A DNA stretch of 64,000 nt, taken from NCBI GenBank assembly GCA_002410505.1, contig DHSO01000024.1:5752-69751 (forward strand), written 5' to 3'. Shown here piece after piece: positions 44,721-52,793 of this stretch (position 1 is its first letter; the number at the start of each line of letters is the position of its first letter). This stretch comes from Cloacimonetes bacterium UBA5284. GTDB taxonomy: Bacteria > Cloacimonadota > Cloacimonadia > Cloacimonadales > Cloacimonadaceae. The position numbers and the translations under genes were made by a program. A model generated the notes under the pieces. It was not told the DNA's origin and did no database searches. It saw only the letters and a list, made by a program, of their open reading frames with translations.

Positions 44721-46040
44721 ATGCGATTAAAAACCTTTCCTGGGGGTATCCACCCTCACGATCAAAAGCATTATTCAAAATCCGCAACCATCCGCAAGTA
44801 TCCCACCCCCAATCGGGTGATCATTCATCTATCCCAACACATTGGAGCCCCGTCGTCTCCAATCGTGGAAGTAGGTGAATCCGTTTTGAAAGGCCAGGTT
44901 ATCGCCGAGCCCTCCGGTTTTGTATCCCTTATGCAACATGCCTCCATCAGTGGCAAAGTAAGCAAGATCGGCAAATTCATGCATCCCACCGGCGCTATGT
45001 CCACCGCCATCGAGATCACATCCGACGGTTTGGATCAGATGGTGGCTCTGGATGACAATGAGAACTTTATGGAACTCCCTGTAGAGAGCATGAAAGAACG
45101 CATCGCAAACGCAGGCATCTGCGGCATGGGCGGTGCCGGATTCCCCAGCCATGTAAAGCTCTCACCCCCTGCGGACAAGCCCATCGACGTGGTGGTGCTG
45201 AACGGAGTGGAATGCGAACCTTATCTCACCAGTGACTACCGCTTGATGCTGGAACGCGCCGAAGACATTTTGCATGGACTGCGCGTGATCATGAAAGTAA
45301 CCGGTGCCAAAAAAGGTATGATCGGCATCGAAGCCAATAAACCCGACGCTATCGCCTTGATGGAGAACCTCTGTGCCGGTAGGAAGGACCTCGAAGTGGT
45401 AGCCTTGAAACTGCAATATCCCCAAGGCGCGGAGAAACAACTGATCTTTGCCGCCACAGGACGCAAAGTGCCCGCCGGCGGTTTGCCCATGGCGGTGGGA
45501 GTTGTAGTGCAAAACGTGGGTACTGCAGTGGCGATATATGAGGCCATCCGCTATCAGAAACCCCTCATAGAGCGTGTGATCAGCGTTACCGGCTCCGTTG
45601 TGAGGAAGCCGCAAAACTTCCTGGCCCCCATCGGTACCTTATATAGTGAATTGGTGGAAGCTTGCGATGGCACCAGCGCTCCCATCGGCAAAGCGATATC
45701 CGGTGGACCCATGATGGGCTTTGCCCTTCCCTCTCTGGATGCAGCAATGACCAAGGGAAGCAGCGGATTGGTGTTGATGAACAAACACGAAGCGCGATCC
45801 ATGGAAGAACATACCTGCTTGCGCTGCGCCCGTTGCGTGGACATCTGCCCCATGAACCTGATGCCCTCCATGATTGCCAACGCGGTAAAATACAATGACC
45901 TGGACATGGCAGTGAAAGCCGGATTGAACGACTGTATCAAATGCGGCAGTTGCGCCTATGTGTGCCCCGCTCATATTCGGCTGGTGCAATGGATCGATAC
46001 CGGCAAGATCCGTTTTGCCGAAGCGCAAAGGAAAAAGTGA
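44721..46040 (+). CDS. rnfC: Rnf complex subunit C
   Basis: 439 residues. The N-terminus GGIHPHDQKHYSK and SGKVSKIGKFMHPTG (biotinyl-like), the NADH/flavin domain GMGGAGFPSHVKL and GVECEPYLTSDYRL, and two C-terminal 4Fe-4S motifs CLRCARCVDICP and CIKCGSCAYVCP are seen. It exchanges electrons with NAD(H). Start has GGAGAG upstream. First gene of the rnfCDGEAB operon. Confidence 0.97.
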   Translation: MRLKTFPGGIHPHDQKHYSKSATIRKYPTPNRVIIHLSQHIGAPSSPIVEVGESVLKGQVIAEPSGFVSLMQHASISGKVSKIGKFMHPTGAMSTAIEITSDGLDQMVALDDNENFMELPVESMKERIANAGICGMGGAGFPSHVKLSPPADKPIDVVVLNGVECEPYLTSDYRLMLERAEDILHGLRVIMKVTGAKKGMIGIEANKPDAIALMENLCAGRKDLEVVALKLQYPQGAEKQLIFAATGRKVPAGGLPMAVGVVVQNVGTAVAIYEAIRYQKPLIERVISVTGSVVRKPQNFLAPIGTLYSELVEACDGTSAPIGKAISGGPMMGFALPSLDAAMTKGSSGLVLMNKHEARSMEEHTCLRCARCVDICPMNLMPSMIANAVKYNDLDMAVKAGLNDCIKCGSCAYVCPAHIRLVQWIDTGKIRFAEAQRKK

Positions 46041-46042
46041 TT

Positions 46043-47149
46043 ATGAACAGCAATGAAAAACTGATCGTCTCCCCCGCTCCTCACGTGCACGATAGAAGCA
46101 CTGTGAAGAATGTGATGTGGAATGTGGTGCTGGCGCTTATCCCCGCACTGATCTTTGCCACCTATTACTGGGGCTTCAGAGCCCTCTTGCTCAGCCTAAC
46201 CGGTGCCGTTACCGCAGTGGTCTGCGAAGCCATCATACAAAAGCTGCGCAAGATACCCGTTACGGTGCACGACGGCTCCGCTTTCCTCACCGGCCTGCTC
46301 TTGGCCTTCAATATCCACGCCGGCGCCCCCATCTGGTTGCCCATTATCGGAGCCACCTTTGCTATCGCCATTGGCAAGCAAGTCTTTGGCGGACTGGGAA
46401 ACAACCCTGTGAACCCGGCTCTTTTGGGCCGCGCGTTCCTGCTTGCCAGCTGGCCTACCCAGATGACAGCGGGCTGGGTGGCAGTAAAGAACTCCGCCAT
46501 AAGTGGTTTGAACGACCTCAGTCGCATCGCCAACAACCTCAGTGAACTCTCTCCGAAGGCCTATGAACTGGTCACCTCCGCCACTCCCTTGAATGTGGCC
46601 AAAACCTTGCGTGACACCACCTTCGTATCGGAGATAAACGCTCAGGCCGGTGGCATTGACCTCGGGGGAAGGATCTTTGGCAGCCTCACGGAAATGGAGA
46701 CTCTGAAAAGCTTGTTTTGGGGCAATATCGGCGGCTGCATCGGTGAAGTTTCTGCCTTTGCCCTATTGCTCGGCGCCGTTTACCTGCTCTACAAAAACAT
46801 CATCGAATGGCGAATCCCGCTCTTCTATATCGGCACTGTCTTTGTGCTCAGTTTCATCTTTGGCGGCATTCCCGGCAGCGGGACCTCCGTGATGCTCCCC
46901 TTCTTCCACATTTTTTCCGGTGGTTTGATGCTGGGCGCCTTTTTCATGGCAACGGATTATACCACCACCCCACTCACCAAAAAGGGTAGAATAATCTTTG
47001 GCATCGGCTGTGGACTGCTTACCATCGTAATCCGCCTCGTGGGCGGCTATCCGGAGGGCGTTAGCTACAGCATCCTCTTTATGAATGTGCTCACTCCCCT
47101 CATAGACAGGCTTACTCTGCCAAAAGCTTTTGGGAAGGTGAAGAAATGA
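46043..47149 (+). CDS. rnfD: Rnf complex subunit D
   Basis: 368 residues from the ATG at 46043 (upstream frame overlaps rnfC). Ten or so TM helices; the flavinylation site lies in TSATPLN (Thr of S-A-T-P-L), with GCIGEVSAFALLLGAVYLL following. FMN is attached covalently and the subunit carries electrons through the membrane. It overlaps rnfG by 4 nt. Confidence 0.96.
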   Translation: MNSNEKLIVSPAPHVHDRSTVKNVMWNVVLALIPALIFATYYWGFRALLLSLTGAVTAVVCEAIIQKLRKIPVTVHDGSAFLTGLLLAFNIHAGAPIWLPIIGATFAIAIGKQVFGGLGNNPVNPALLGRAFLLASWPTQMTAGWVAVKNSAISGLNDLSRIANNLSELSPKAYELVTSATPLNVAKTLRDTTFVSEINAQAGGIDLGGRIFGSLTEMETLKSLFWGNIGGCIGEVSAFALLLGAVYLLYKNIIEWRIPLFYIGTVFVLSFIFGGIPGSGTSVMLPFFHIFSGGLMLGAFFMATDYTTTPLTKKGRIIFGIGCGLLTIVIRLVGGYPEGVSYSILFMNVLTPLIDRLTLPKAFGKVKK

Positions 47150-47706
47150 AATATTACATCAAGCTATCCCTCATCCTGCTCATCTTTTGCGCCGTTGCCA
47201 GCGGTATTCTGGCTTATGTAAACAGCCTCACTGCCCCGGTGATCGCAGCACGCAAAGCTCAAAATGAAATCGACACGCGCAATGCGCTCATCCCCGGTGC
47301 GGATTTCAGCGAAGCCAGCACTGCCGACGGCAGTACTTACTATATAGCCACCAATCCCGAAAGCGGCGAAGTATTGGGCTACACTTTCATCGCTGCCGAA
47401 ACGGGATATTCCAGCACAGTGCAGACCATGGTTGGGGTAAATAAAGATTTTCATGTGCTGTCCATCAAAGTGATCGACCAGGCAGAAACCCCCGGATTGG
47501 GCGCAAATTGCAGCAACGACAGCTTCACCGGCCAGTTTGCCGGCATGAATCCGGATCAACTCTTCGTTGATAAAGACGGTGGACAAGTGGTAGCTCTATC
47601 GGGCGCTACCATCACCTCCCGCTGCGTTACCAATTCCATCCGCGAACGCATCCGGGCGGTGATGACAGACCTGCAATCCCCGGCTCAGGCAGGAGGTGCT
47701 CAGTGA
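47146..47706 (+). CDS. rnfG: Rnf complex subunit G
   Basis: 186 residues: one N-terminal TM helix (SLILLIFCAVASGILAYVN) and a periplasmic flavoprotein domain with LSGATITSRCVTNSIRERI (covalent FMN-Thr motif S-G-A-T). It overlaps rnfD and rnfE by 4 nt each. Confidence 0.96.
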   Translation: MKYYIKLSLILLIFCAVASGILAYVNSLTAPVIAARKAQNEIDTRNALIPGADFSEASTADGSTYYIATNPESGEVLGYTFIAAETGYSSTVQTMVGVNKDFHVLSIKVIDQAETPGLGANCSNDSFTGQFAGMNPDQLFVDKDGGQVVALSGATITSRCVTNSIRERIRAVMTDLQSPAQAGGAQ

Positions 47707-48293
47707 ACTTTGTAAAAGAACTTAGTAAAGGTATCATCAAGGACAATCCCATCTTCGTACTGGTATTGGGCATGTGCCCCACTCTGGCAGTTTCCACATC
47801 AGTGATGAATGCGCTGGGTATGGGCTTTGCTGCCACATTCGTCCTGATCTGCTCGAATATCATCATATCCCTCATCAAAAACATCACCCCCTCAAAGATC
47901 CGCATCCCCGTATATATCGTGGTTATCGCGGCCTTTGTTTCGATCGTAGACATGGTGATGGCGGCCTATTTGCCCGATCTGCACAAAAGCCTGGGACTCT
48001 TCATCCCGCTGATCGTGGTAAACTGCATCATTCTGGGCAGAGCCGAAGCCTTTGCCAGCAAGAACAACGTGATCATGAGCATTGCCGATGCCATCGGGAT
48101 GGGGCTGGGCTTTACCCTTTCCCTGAGTGTGATCGCCACTTTCCGTGAGATCCTGGGTGCCGGCACATGGCTGGGCATGAAAGTTACTCCCATCACCTAC
48201 GACCCGATGCTGATCGCGATCCTGGCTCCCGGAGCCTTTATAACCCTGGGCCTGCTGATGGCGCTGATGAATATGATAAAGGAGAAGAAATAA
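47703..48293 (+). CDS. rnfE: Rnf complex subunit E
   Basis: 196 residues, GTG start at 47703. About six TM helices with NPIFVLVLGMCPTLAVSTSV and LIVVNCIILGRAEAFA, the paired-subunit motifs with conserved Cys that hold the intramembrane Fe-S cluster. Its stop overlaps the rnfA start by 1 nt. Confidence 0.96.
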   Translation: MNFVKELSKGIIKDNPIFVLVLGMCPTLAVSTSVMNALGMGFAATFVLICSNIIISLIKNITPSKIRIPVYIVVIAAFVSIVDMVMAAYLPDLHKSLGLFIPLIVVNCIILGRAEAFASKNNVIMSIADAIGMGLGFTLSLSVIATFREILGAGTWLGMKVTPITYDPMLIAILAPGAFITLGLLMALMNMIKEKK

Positions 48294-48901
48294 TGGGATA
48301 TCTCGGTGAAATCTTCGTGATGGCGATGACCGCCATCTTTATCCAAAATTTCGTTCTCTCCCGCTTCTTGGGTCTCTGCCCCTACCTGGGTGTTTCCAAA
48401 AAGCTGGATTCCGCCCTGGGAATGGGGATGGCAGTGATCTTCGTGATGACCCTGGCCAGCGCGATTACTTTCCTGATAAACAAATACCTGCTGCTACAAT
48501 TTGACCTGATGTATCTGCAGACCATAGCCTTCATTCTCACCATCGCCGCTCTGGTCCAGTTTGTGGAAATGGTGATCCAAAAGAACGCCCCCGCACTCTA
48601 CAAATCCCTGGGGGTATTCTTGCCACTCATCACCACAAACTGCGCCGTGTTGGGTGTGGCAATCCTAAATACCACCGCATTCAGAAGTGACGGCATCAGT
48701 GCCTACAATTTCCTGGACAGCGTGTTAAACGGATTCTTCAGCGGACTGGGCTTCACCGTCGTGTTGCTGGCCATGGCAGGTCTGCGTATGCGTTTGGAAA
48801 AAGCTGAACTTCCCAAAAGCATGAAGGGAATGCCCATTGCCCTTATTCTGGCTGGCATTATGGCTCTGTCCTTCTACGGCTTCATGGGCTTCAAAATCTA
48901 A
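48293..48901 (+). CDS. rnfA: Rnf complex subunit A
   Basis: 202 residues from ATG at 48293. Six TM helices; FVLSRFLGLCPYLGVSKKL and LPLITTNCAVLGVAI match RnfA, the inverted homolog of RnfE. Together they form the membrane core. 10 nt before rnfB. Confidence 0.96.
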   Translation: MGYLGEIFVMAMTAIFIQNFVLSRFLGLCPYLGVSKKLDSALGMGMAVIFVMTLASAITFLINKYLLLQFDLMYLQTIAFILTIAALVQFVEMVIQKNAPALYKSLGVFLPLITTNCAVLGVAILNTTAFRSDGISAYNFLDSVLNGFFSGLGFTVVLLAMAGLRMRLEKAELPKSMKGMPIALILAGIMALSFYGFMGFKI

Positions 48902-48911
48902 GGGAGGAAAT

Positions 48912-49934
48912 GTGACTTTGATCTTATTACAAACCGCCTCCACTTTCAGCACCATCGGCTTACCCATATTGATAATCGGCGCTTTGGGACTGGTTTTCGG
49001 CCTCATCCTCGCCATAGCGTCCAAGGTCTTTGAAGTGAAGATAGATCCCCGCGTGGAAGAAGTGCTAAACGCCTTGCCCGGAGCTAATTGCGGAGCTTGC
49101 GGCGCAGCAGGATGCGCAGGTTATGCGGAACGCATCGTGAATGAAGGCGAAGCCGTGAACAAATGCGCTCCCGGAGGTGCCAATGTGGCAGCGATGATAG
49201 CCCGGATAATGGGACAAGACGCCGCTGCCATGACGCAGAAAGTAGCCGTGATCCATTGCAGCAGCGGGGGTGTAGACAACACAAGCTGGAAATACAACTA
49301 CGAAGGCGTGGAATCCTGCAAGGCAGCAATAAATGTGGCCGGCGGACCCAATGTCTGCGCCTGGGGCTGCATGGGCTTAAACGACTGCATGAAAGCTTGC
49401 CAGTTTGATGCCATCTCCCTAGATGCCAACAATATGCGAGTGATTGATTATGCCAAATGCACCGGTTGCGGCGCTTGCGTGAAAGCCTGCCCCCGCGATC
49501 TCATCATGCTGATCCCGATCAATCGCACCGTCTACATAAAATGCTCATCCCAAGAAAAAGGTCCTGACGCCAAAGCGGTCTGCGGCAGCACTCATCCCTG
49601 TATCGGCTGTGGCATCTGCTCGCGCAAATGTCCCGTGCAAGCCATCACCATACAGAACAATCTGGCGCGCATCGACTATGATAAATGTATCAATTGCGGT
49701 CTCTGCGCCACAGTCTGCCCCACCAAGGCCATCCAGGATCTCATGGCAGGTATGCGCAAGAAAGCGGAGATCAATCCCGAACTGTGCATCGGCTGCACCA
49801 TCTGCGCCAAAGTATGCCCGGTTCAAGCCATTGCCGGCGAATTGAAACAAGTTCACAATGTGGACAAAGATAAATGCATCGGCTGCGAACAATGCGTGGC
49901 CAAATGCCCTAAAAAGGCCATCGAAATGACCTGA
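48912..49934 (+). CDS. rnfB: Rnf complex subunit B with extended ferredoxin-like domains
   Basis: 340 residues from GTG at 48912, 4-5 nt after AGGGAGGA. One N-terminal TM helix (IIGALGLVFGLILAIA), the N-terminal cluster site ANCGACGAAGCAGYA, then a run of Cys motifs: CAWGCMGLNDCMKAC, CTGCGACVKACP, CIGCGICSRKCP, CINCGLCATVCP, CIGCTICAKVCP and CIGCEQCVAKCP. This is about seven clusters, far more than E. coli RnfB, as in clostridial and other ferredoxin-driven Rnf. It is the entry point for ferredoxin electrons. A strong terminator follows. Confidence 0.96.
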   Translation: MTLILLQTASTFSTIGLPILIIGALGLVFGLILAIASKVFEVKIDPRVEEVLNALPGANCGACGAAGCAGYAERIVNEGEAVNKCAPGGANVAAMIARIMGQDAAAMTQKVAVIHCSSGGVDNTSWKYNYEGVESCKAAINVAGGPNVCAWGCMGLNDCMKACQFDAISLDANNMRVIDYAKCTGCGACVKACPRDLIMLIPINRTVYIKCSSQEKGPDAKAVCGSTHPCIGCGICSRKCPVQAITIQNNLARIDYDKCINCGLCATVCPTKAIQDLMAGMRKKAEINPELCIGCTICAKVCPVQAIAGELKQVHNVDKDKCIGCEQCVAKCPKKAIEMT

Positions 49935-49953
49935 TCCAAATCTCTTAATACAG

Positions 49954-49987
49954 TGCCGGATCCCCCCATGGGTCCGGCATTTTTTTT
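49954..49987 (+). terminator. Rho-independent terminator of the rnf operon
   Basis: TGCCGGATCC and GGGTCCGGCA form a stem with one wobble pair around a 6-nt loop, followed by eight T. It begins 20 nt after the rnfB stop. Confidence 0.93.
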
Positions 49988-50145
49988 CCCGCGGCACCAT
50001 CGAAGAGCGTAACAAAGAGAAGCTCCAAAAGCCCCTATCACATCTTACTCCTCTCAATTGCGCCCTGCTCCCGGTGAGTTCAATCCGCTTTCTATTCACT
50101 CCCGAGCACATGAATATCGCACCAGCCATAAAGCCCCAAAGAAAT

Positions 50146-50388
50146 CGTGCCCCTCGGAAAGGAGGGGCACGGGATTTTGACTTAGGAGGTTGCACACTGT
50201 GGTTTGGAGTAACCACATTTATCGGCAGGGGATACCGATAAGGAGTTGCAAATGTATAGTGCAAAGTATGTGCCAAAAGCAGGATTTTCATATATCCCTA
50301 TATAGCAGTATATTATGAAGTGTCCCCCAAGCGGGGGGTTTAAGATGTGTGGAACTAAAGTGTTGATTTGTGGATACTTTTCCACAAA
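50146..50388 (+). other. Hairpin-rich intergenic region
   Basis: Five stems can be drawn: CGTGCCCCTC/GAGGGGCACG (50146-50171), TGTGGTT/AACCACA (50198-50217), TATCGG/CCGATA (50220-50240), CCCCC/GGGGG (50324-50337, followed by TTT) and TTTGTGGA/TCCACAAA (50367-50388). The upstream part (49988-50145) shows nothing distinctive. This may be a long leader of the epimerase gene or several separate elements. Confidence 0.6.
50252..50305 (+). CDS. Possible 17-residue peptide in the leader
   Basis: ATG at 50252 follows AAGGAG by 6 nt, the best ribosome site in the gap, and encodes a 17-residue peptide beginning MYSAKYVPKAGF before TAG. It sits between the third and fourth hairpins, as a leader peptide might. 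No family is recognised and it may be chance. Confidence 0.35.
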   Translation: MYSAKYVPKAGFSYIPI

Positions 50389-50407
50389 CCCAGGACGCAG
50401 GAATGCC

Positions 50408-50435
50408 TTGACAGATAGATAGTTCTCAGTATTTG
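50408..50435 (+). promoter_or_regulatory. Candidate promoter of the UDP-sugar epimerase gene
   Basis: TTGACA, 16 nt, TATTTG, ending 46 nt before the start codon. The -35 box is perfect; the -10 is a plausible but non-consensus hexamer. Confidence 0.45.
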
Positions 50436-50481
50436 GTTTTCAAAACTATCGTGGATCGCGGTAGAGATAAAGGGATTGGAA

Positions 50482-51459
50482 ATGAGCAAATGTAAGCATA
50501 GATATTTGGTAAGCGGTGGGGCCGGATTCATTGGCTCACATCTGTGCGAAGCCCTCTTAGAGACGGGCTCCGAAGTGATCTGTCTGGATAATCTGAGCGA
50601 TTTTTACGATCCCCGGATCAAGCTGGCAAATCTGCATACTCTGCTACCCCGGAAAGGTTTCAGCTTCATCAAAGCCGATATCCGGGATACTGATGCGCTA
50701 CAAAGCATCTTCTCTTCAAACTCCATAGACATGCTCGTGCACATTGCCGCCATGGCAGGAGTGCGTCCCTCCATCGAGAATCCCCGCCTCTACTACGATG
50801 TAAACCTGATGGGCACTCAAAAGCTTCTGGAAATGTGTCGCCGGCACGGCGTCAAAAAGCTCGTGTTCGCTTCCTCTTCATCGGTTTATGGCAACAACTG
50901 TGTTCCCTTTTCGGAAGCCGATCCGGTGGATAATCCCATCTCGCCTTATGCTGCAAGCAAAAAGGCTGCTGAGCTGATGTGCCACACCTGGTATCATCTT
51001 TACGATATCTCAACTATTTGCTTGAGATTCTTCACAGTATATGGCCCCCGGCAAAGGCCGGATCTGGCTATCCATAAGTTTGCCCGGGATATTCTGGCAG
51101 ATAAAACTATCACACTGTTTGGCGATGGAAGCAGCTCCCGTGATTACACCTATGTAAAAGACATCATCGCCGGAGTATCAGCTGCTGTCGATCGCCTCCA
51201 TGCATCGGAAACAAAGCTCTATGAAATATACAACTTAGGCAATGCTGAACCAATCTCGCTGATAGATATGGTTAGCGCTCTGGAACAGGTATTGGGCAAA
51301 AAGGCGAAGTTGCGGCATAAAGCCATGCAGGCAGGGGATGTAGAACGCACTTTTGCGGATATCAGCAAAGCCGGGGAATTCCTGAACTATGCACCATCCA
51401 CTCCATTTATGGAAGGGCTGCAGAACTTTGTAGACTGGCTGGTAACCACGAAAGACTAA
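50482..51459 (+). CDS. UDP-glucose/UDP-glucuronate 4-epimerase family protein
   Basis: 325 residues from ATG at 50482 with AAGGG 7 nt upstream. N-terminal GGAGFIGSHLCEALL, LDNLSDFYDP, the SSSSVYG strand and the catalytic YAASK. The NLSDFYDPRIK and FFTVYGPRQRPDLAI segments resemble UDP-glucuronate epimerases. It makes a sugar nucleotide for surface polysaccharide. The last codons (ACC ACG AAA GAC TAA) are identical to one unit of the CACGAAA-type repeat that follows, so the C-terminal TTKD and the stop come from the repeat. Confidence 0.9.
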   Translation: MSKCKHRYLVSGGAGFIGSHLCEALLETGSEVICLDNLSDFYDPRIKLANLHTLLPRKGFSFIKADIRDTDALQSIFSSNSIDMLVHIAAMAGVRPSIENPRLYYDVNLMGTQKLLEMCRRHGVKKLVFASSSSVYGNNCVPFSEADPVDNPISPYAASKKAAELMCHTWYHLYDISTICLRFFTVYGPRQRPDLAIHKFARDILADKTITLFGDGSSSRDYTYVKDIIAGVSAAVDRLHASETKLYEIYNLGNAEPISLIDMVSALEQVLGKKAKLRHKAMQAGDVERTFADISKAGEFLNYAPSTPFMEGLQNFVDWLVTTKD

Positions 51460-51516
51460 AACCACGAAAGACTAAAACCACGAAAAGCACGAAAAGCACG
51501 AAAAGACACGAAAGAT
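51444..51516 (+). repeat. Left CCACGAAA/CACGAAA repeat array
   Basis: Two exact 16-bp units AACCACGAAAGACTAA (51444-51459 and 51460-51475) are followed by AACCACGAAAAG and several CACGAAAAG copies ending near 51516. The first unit forms the 3' end of the epimerase gene. An inverted, related array lies at 51985-52071. Confidence 0.85.
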
Positions 51517-51549
51517 ATGGGAAGAATATATAATCAGAAAAAATATGTG

Positions 51550-51927
51550 TTAGATCACGAATCTCTCGATATGAACTTTGGGGTGGGATTGGAAGTTCAC
51601 TAACAAACCAAGATTCATCCGGGTTATTTTTGGGTAGTTCATAAGCTGGGCTCTGTGGATTGGGTTAAGCTCAGATACAGCTTTAATCTCAACTATTATC
51701 TTATCGTAGCAAATAAAATCCAGCTTGTAAGTGTGAGTAATCGCTTCATTTTTGTATCAGATAGTAAGTTCCGGCTGGGCAGCGTATGGTATTCCCAGAC
51801 TGCTAAATTCCTTACATAGACACTCTTGATAAACAGCCTTCAGAAAACCGGGCCCTAATTCTTTATACACTTCAAAGATAGCTCCGGAGATCTTATAAGA
51901 TTCATCTTTATAGACAATTTTTTCCAT
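51550..51927 (-). pseudogene. GxxExxY (PDDEXK_3 nuclease-like) protein, inactivated
   Basis: The minus strand from ATG at 51927 to TAA at 51550 is one frame of 126 codons, the normal length of GxxExxY proteins, except for an internal TGA at 51757-51759 (codon 57), where relatives usually carry Arg (CGA); one C-to-T change would explain it. Recognisable parts are YKISGAIFEVYKELGPGFLK, LDFICYDKIIVEIKAV (Asp and E-x-K positions of the nuclease-like site) and FQSHPKVHIERFVI. The naming motif is also altered: the Glu of GxxExxY is Lys (GFLKAVY). Confidence 0.85.
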
Positions 51928-51984
51928 AATTGCCAAACACCTCTTTCATAATTTACTCACTTATTAGGGCTCTTTAATGATTTT

Positions 51985-52071
51985 TCGTGTATTTCGTGTA
52001 TTTCGTGTATTTCGTGGTTTAATTATTTCGTGTATTTTCGTGTATTTCGTGGTTAAATAAATCATTCGTGG
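51985..52071 (-). repeat. Right CCACGAAA/CACGAAA repeat array, inverted
   Basis: Read on the minus strand: AACCACGAA (at the tcdA stop), then AACCACGAAATACACGAAAATACACGAAA-type units and AAACCACGAAATACACGAAA with further TACACGAAA copies. Opposite in orientation to the left array, so the two point inward from the neighbouring genes. Confidence 0.85.
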
Positions 52072-52793
52072 TTTATAACGCAGCGGATCACCCAGCTTGC
52101 TGCCATCAACCCCATCATCGCCGGCATATAGCTGATGCTACCGATTCTCTGCCGCTGTCTGCCTCTTTCGATTATGATCTCATCGTCACTTTCCACCTCA
52201 TCGATGATATCCAAGGCCAATTCCGAAGAATACACACAGGGAAAATCCAGCCTTACTCCTCTGCGCCTGAGGAACTTGCGAACTCTGCGGGCCAGCGGGC
52301 AATTGATGCTTTTGCTGATCTTATCCAGATGGATCTTCCCGGGATCAACTCGGTTCCCCGCCCCCATCACCGAGATAAAGCGCCTGCCGCTTTTTGCCAG
52401 ATCCTCCAGAAGCCCGATCTTTGGTCCCAAGCTATCGATGGCGTCGATCACATAATCTGCCTCAGCGGTCAGTTCAGCCCTGTTTTCCGCATCCAGAAAC
52501 ACTTGATGGCATACAACATGCGCCTCATCGTTGATCGCCAGTATGCGCTCTTTCATCAGCTCGGTTTTTGGTTTACCGATGCTGTCCCGAATTGCCAGCA
52601 ATTGCCGGTTCAAATTGCTGGGACCCACTGTGTCAAAATCTATCAGAATGAAATGTCCGATTCCAGCTCTGGCAAGGGCTTCAACCGCGTAAGAGCCTAC
52701 TCCGCCCAAGCCGGCGATGCATACGCTGCTTTGTTTCAGATGCTCCAGCGCTTTGCTGCCGATCAAGAGTTCTGTGCGGGAAAAATCCGTCAT
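52062..52793 (-). CDS. tcdA: tRNA threonylcarbamoyladenosine dehydratase (TcdA/CsdL-like)
   Basis: 243 residues, ThiF/E1-like fold. SVCIAGLGGVGSYAVEALAR (nucleotide site), LIDFDTVGPSNLNRQLLAI, DAIDSLGPKIGLLE and the CPLARRVRKFLRRRGV region with the candidate catalytic Cys are present. It cyclises t6A37 in tRNAs. The C-terminal Asn-His-Glu and stop are encoded by AACCACGAA of the adjoining repeat array. It overlaps the TatD-like gene by 4 nt. Confidence 0.9.
   Translation of the reverse strand: MTDFSRTELLIGSKALEHLKQSSVCIAGLGGVGSYAVEALARAGIGHFILIDFDTVGPSNLNRQLLAIRDSIGKPKTELMKERILAINDEAHVVCHQVFLDAENRAELTAEADYVIDAIDSLGPKIGLLEDLAKSGRRFISVMGAGNRVDPGKIHLDKISKSINCPLARRVRKFLRRRGVRLDFPCVYSSELALDIIDEVESDDEIIIERGRQRQRIGSISYMPAMMGLMAASWVIRCVINHE

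Noticed and set aside
49545..50291. 248-codon minus-strand frame over the rnfB 3' end and terminator
   Set aside because: Crosses a strong terminator and mirrors the Cys-rich rnfB sequence; translation has no recognisable features.
51444..52071. CACGAAA arrays as a CRISPR
   Set aside because: Units are short and nearly contiguous with no unique spacers of uniform length, and no cas genes are present.
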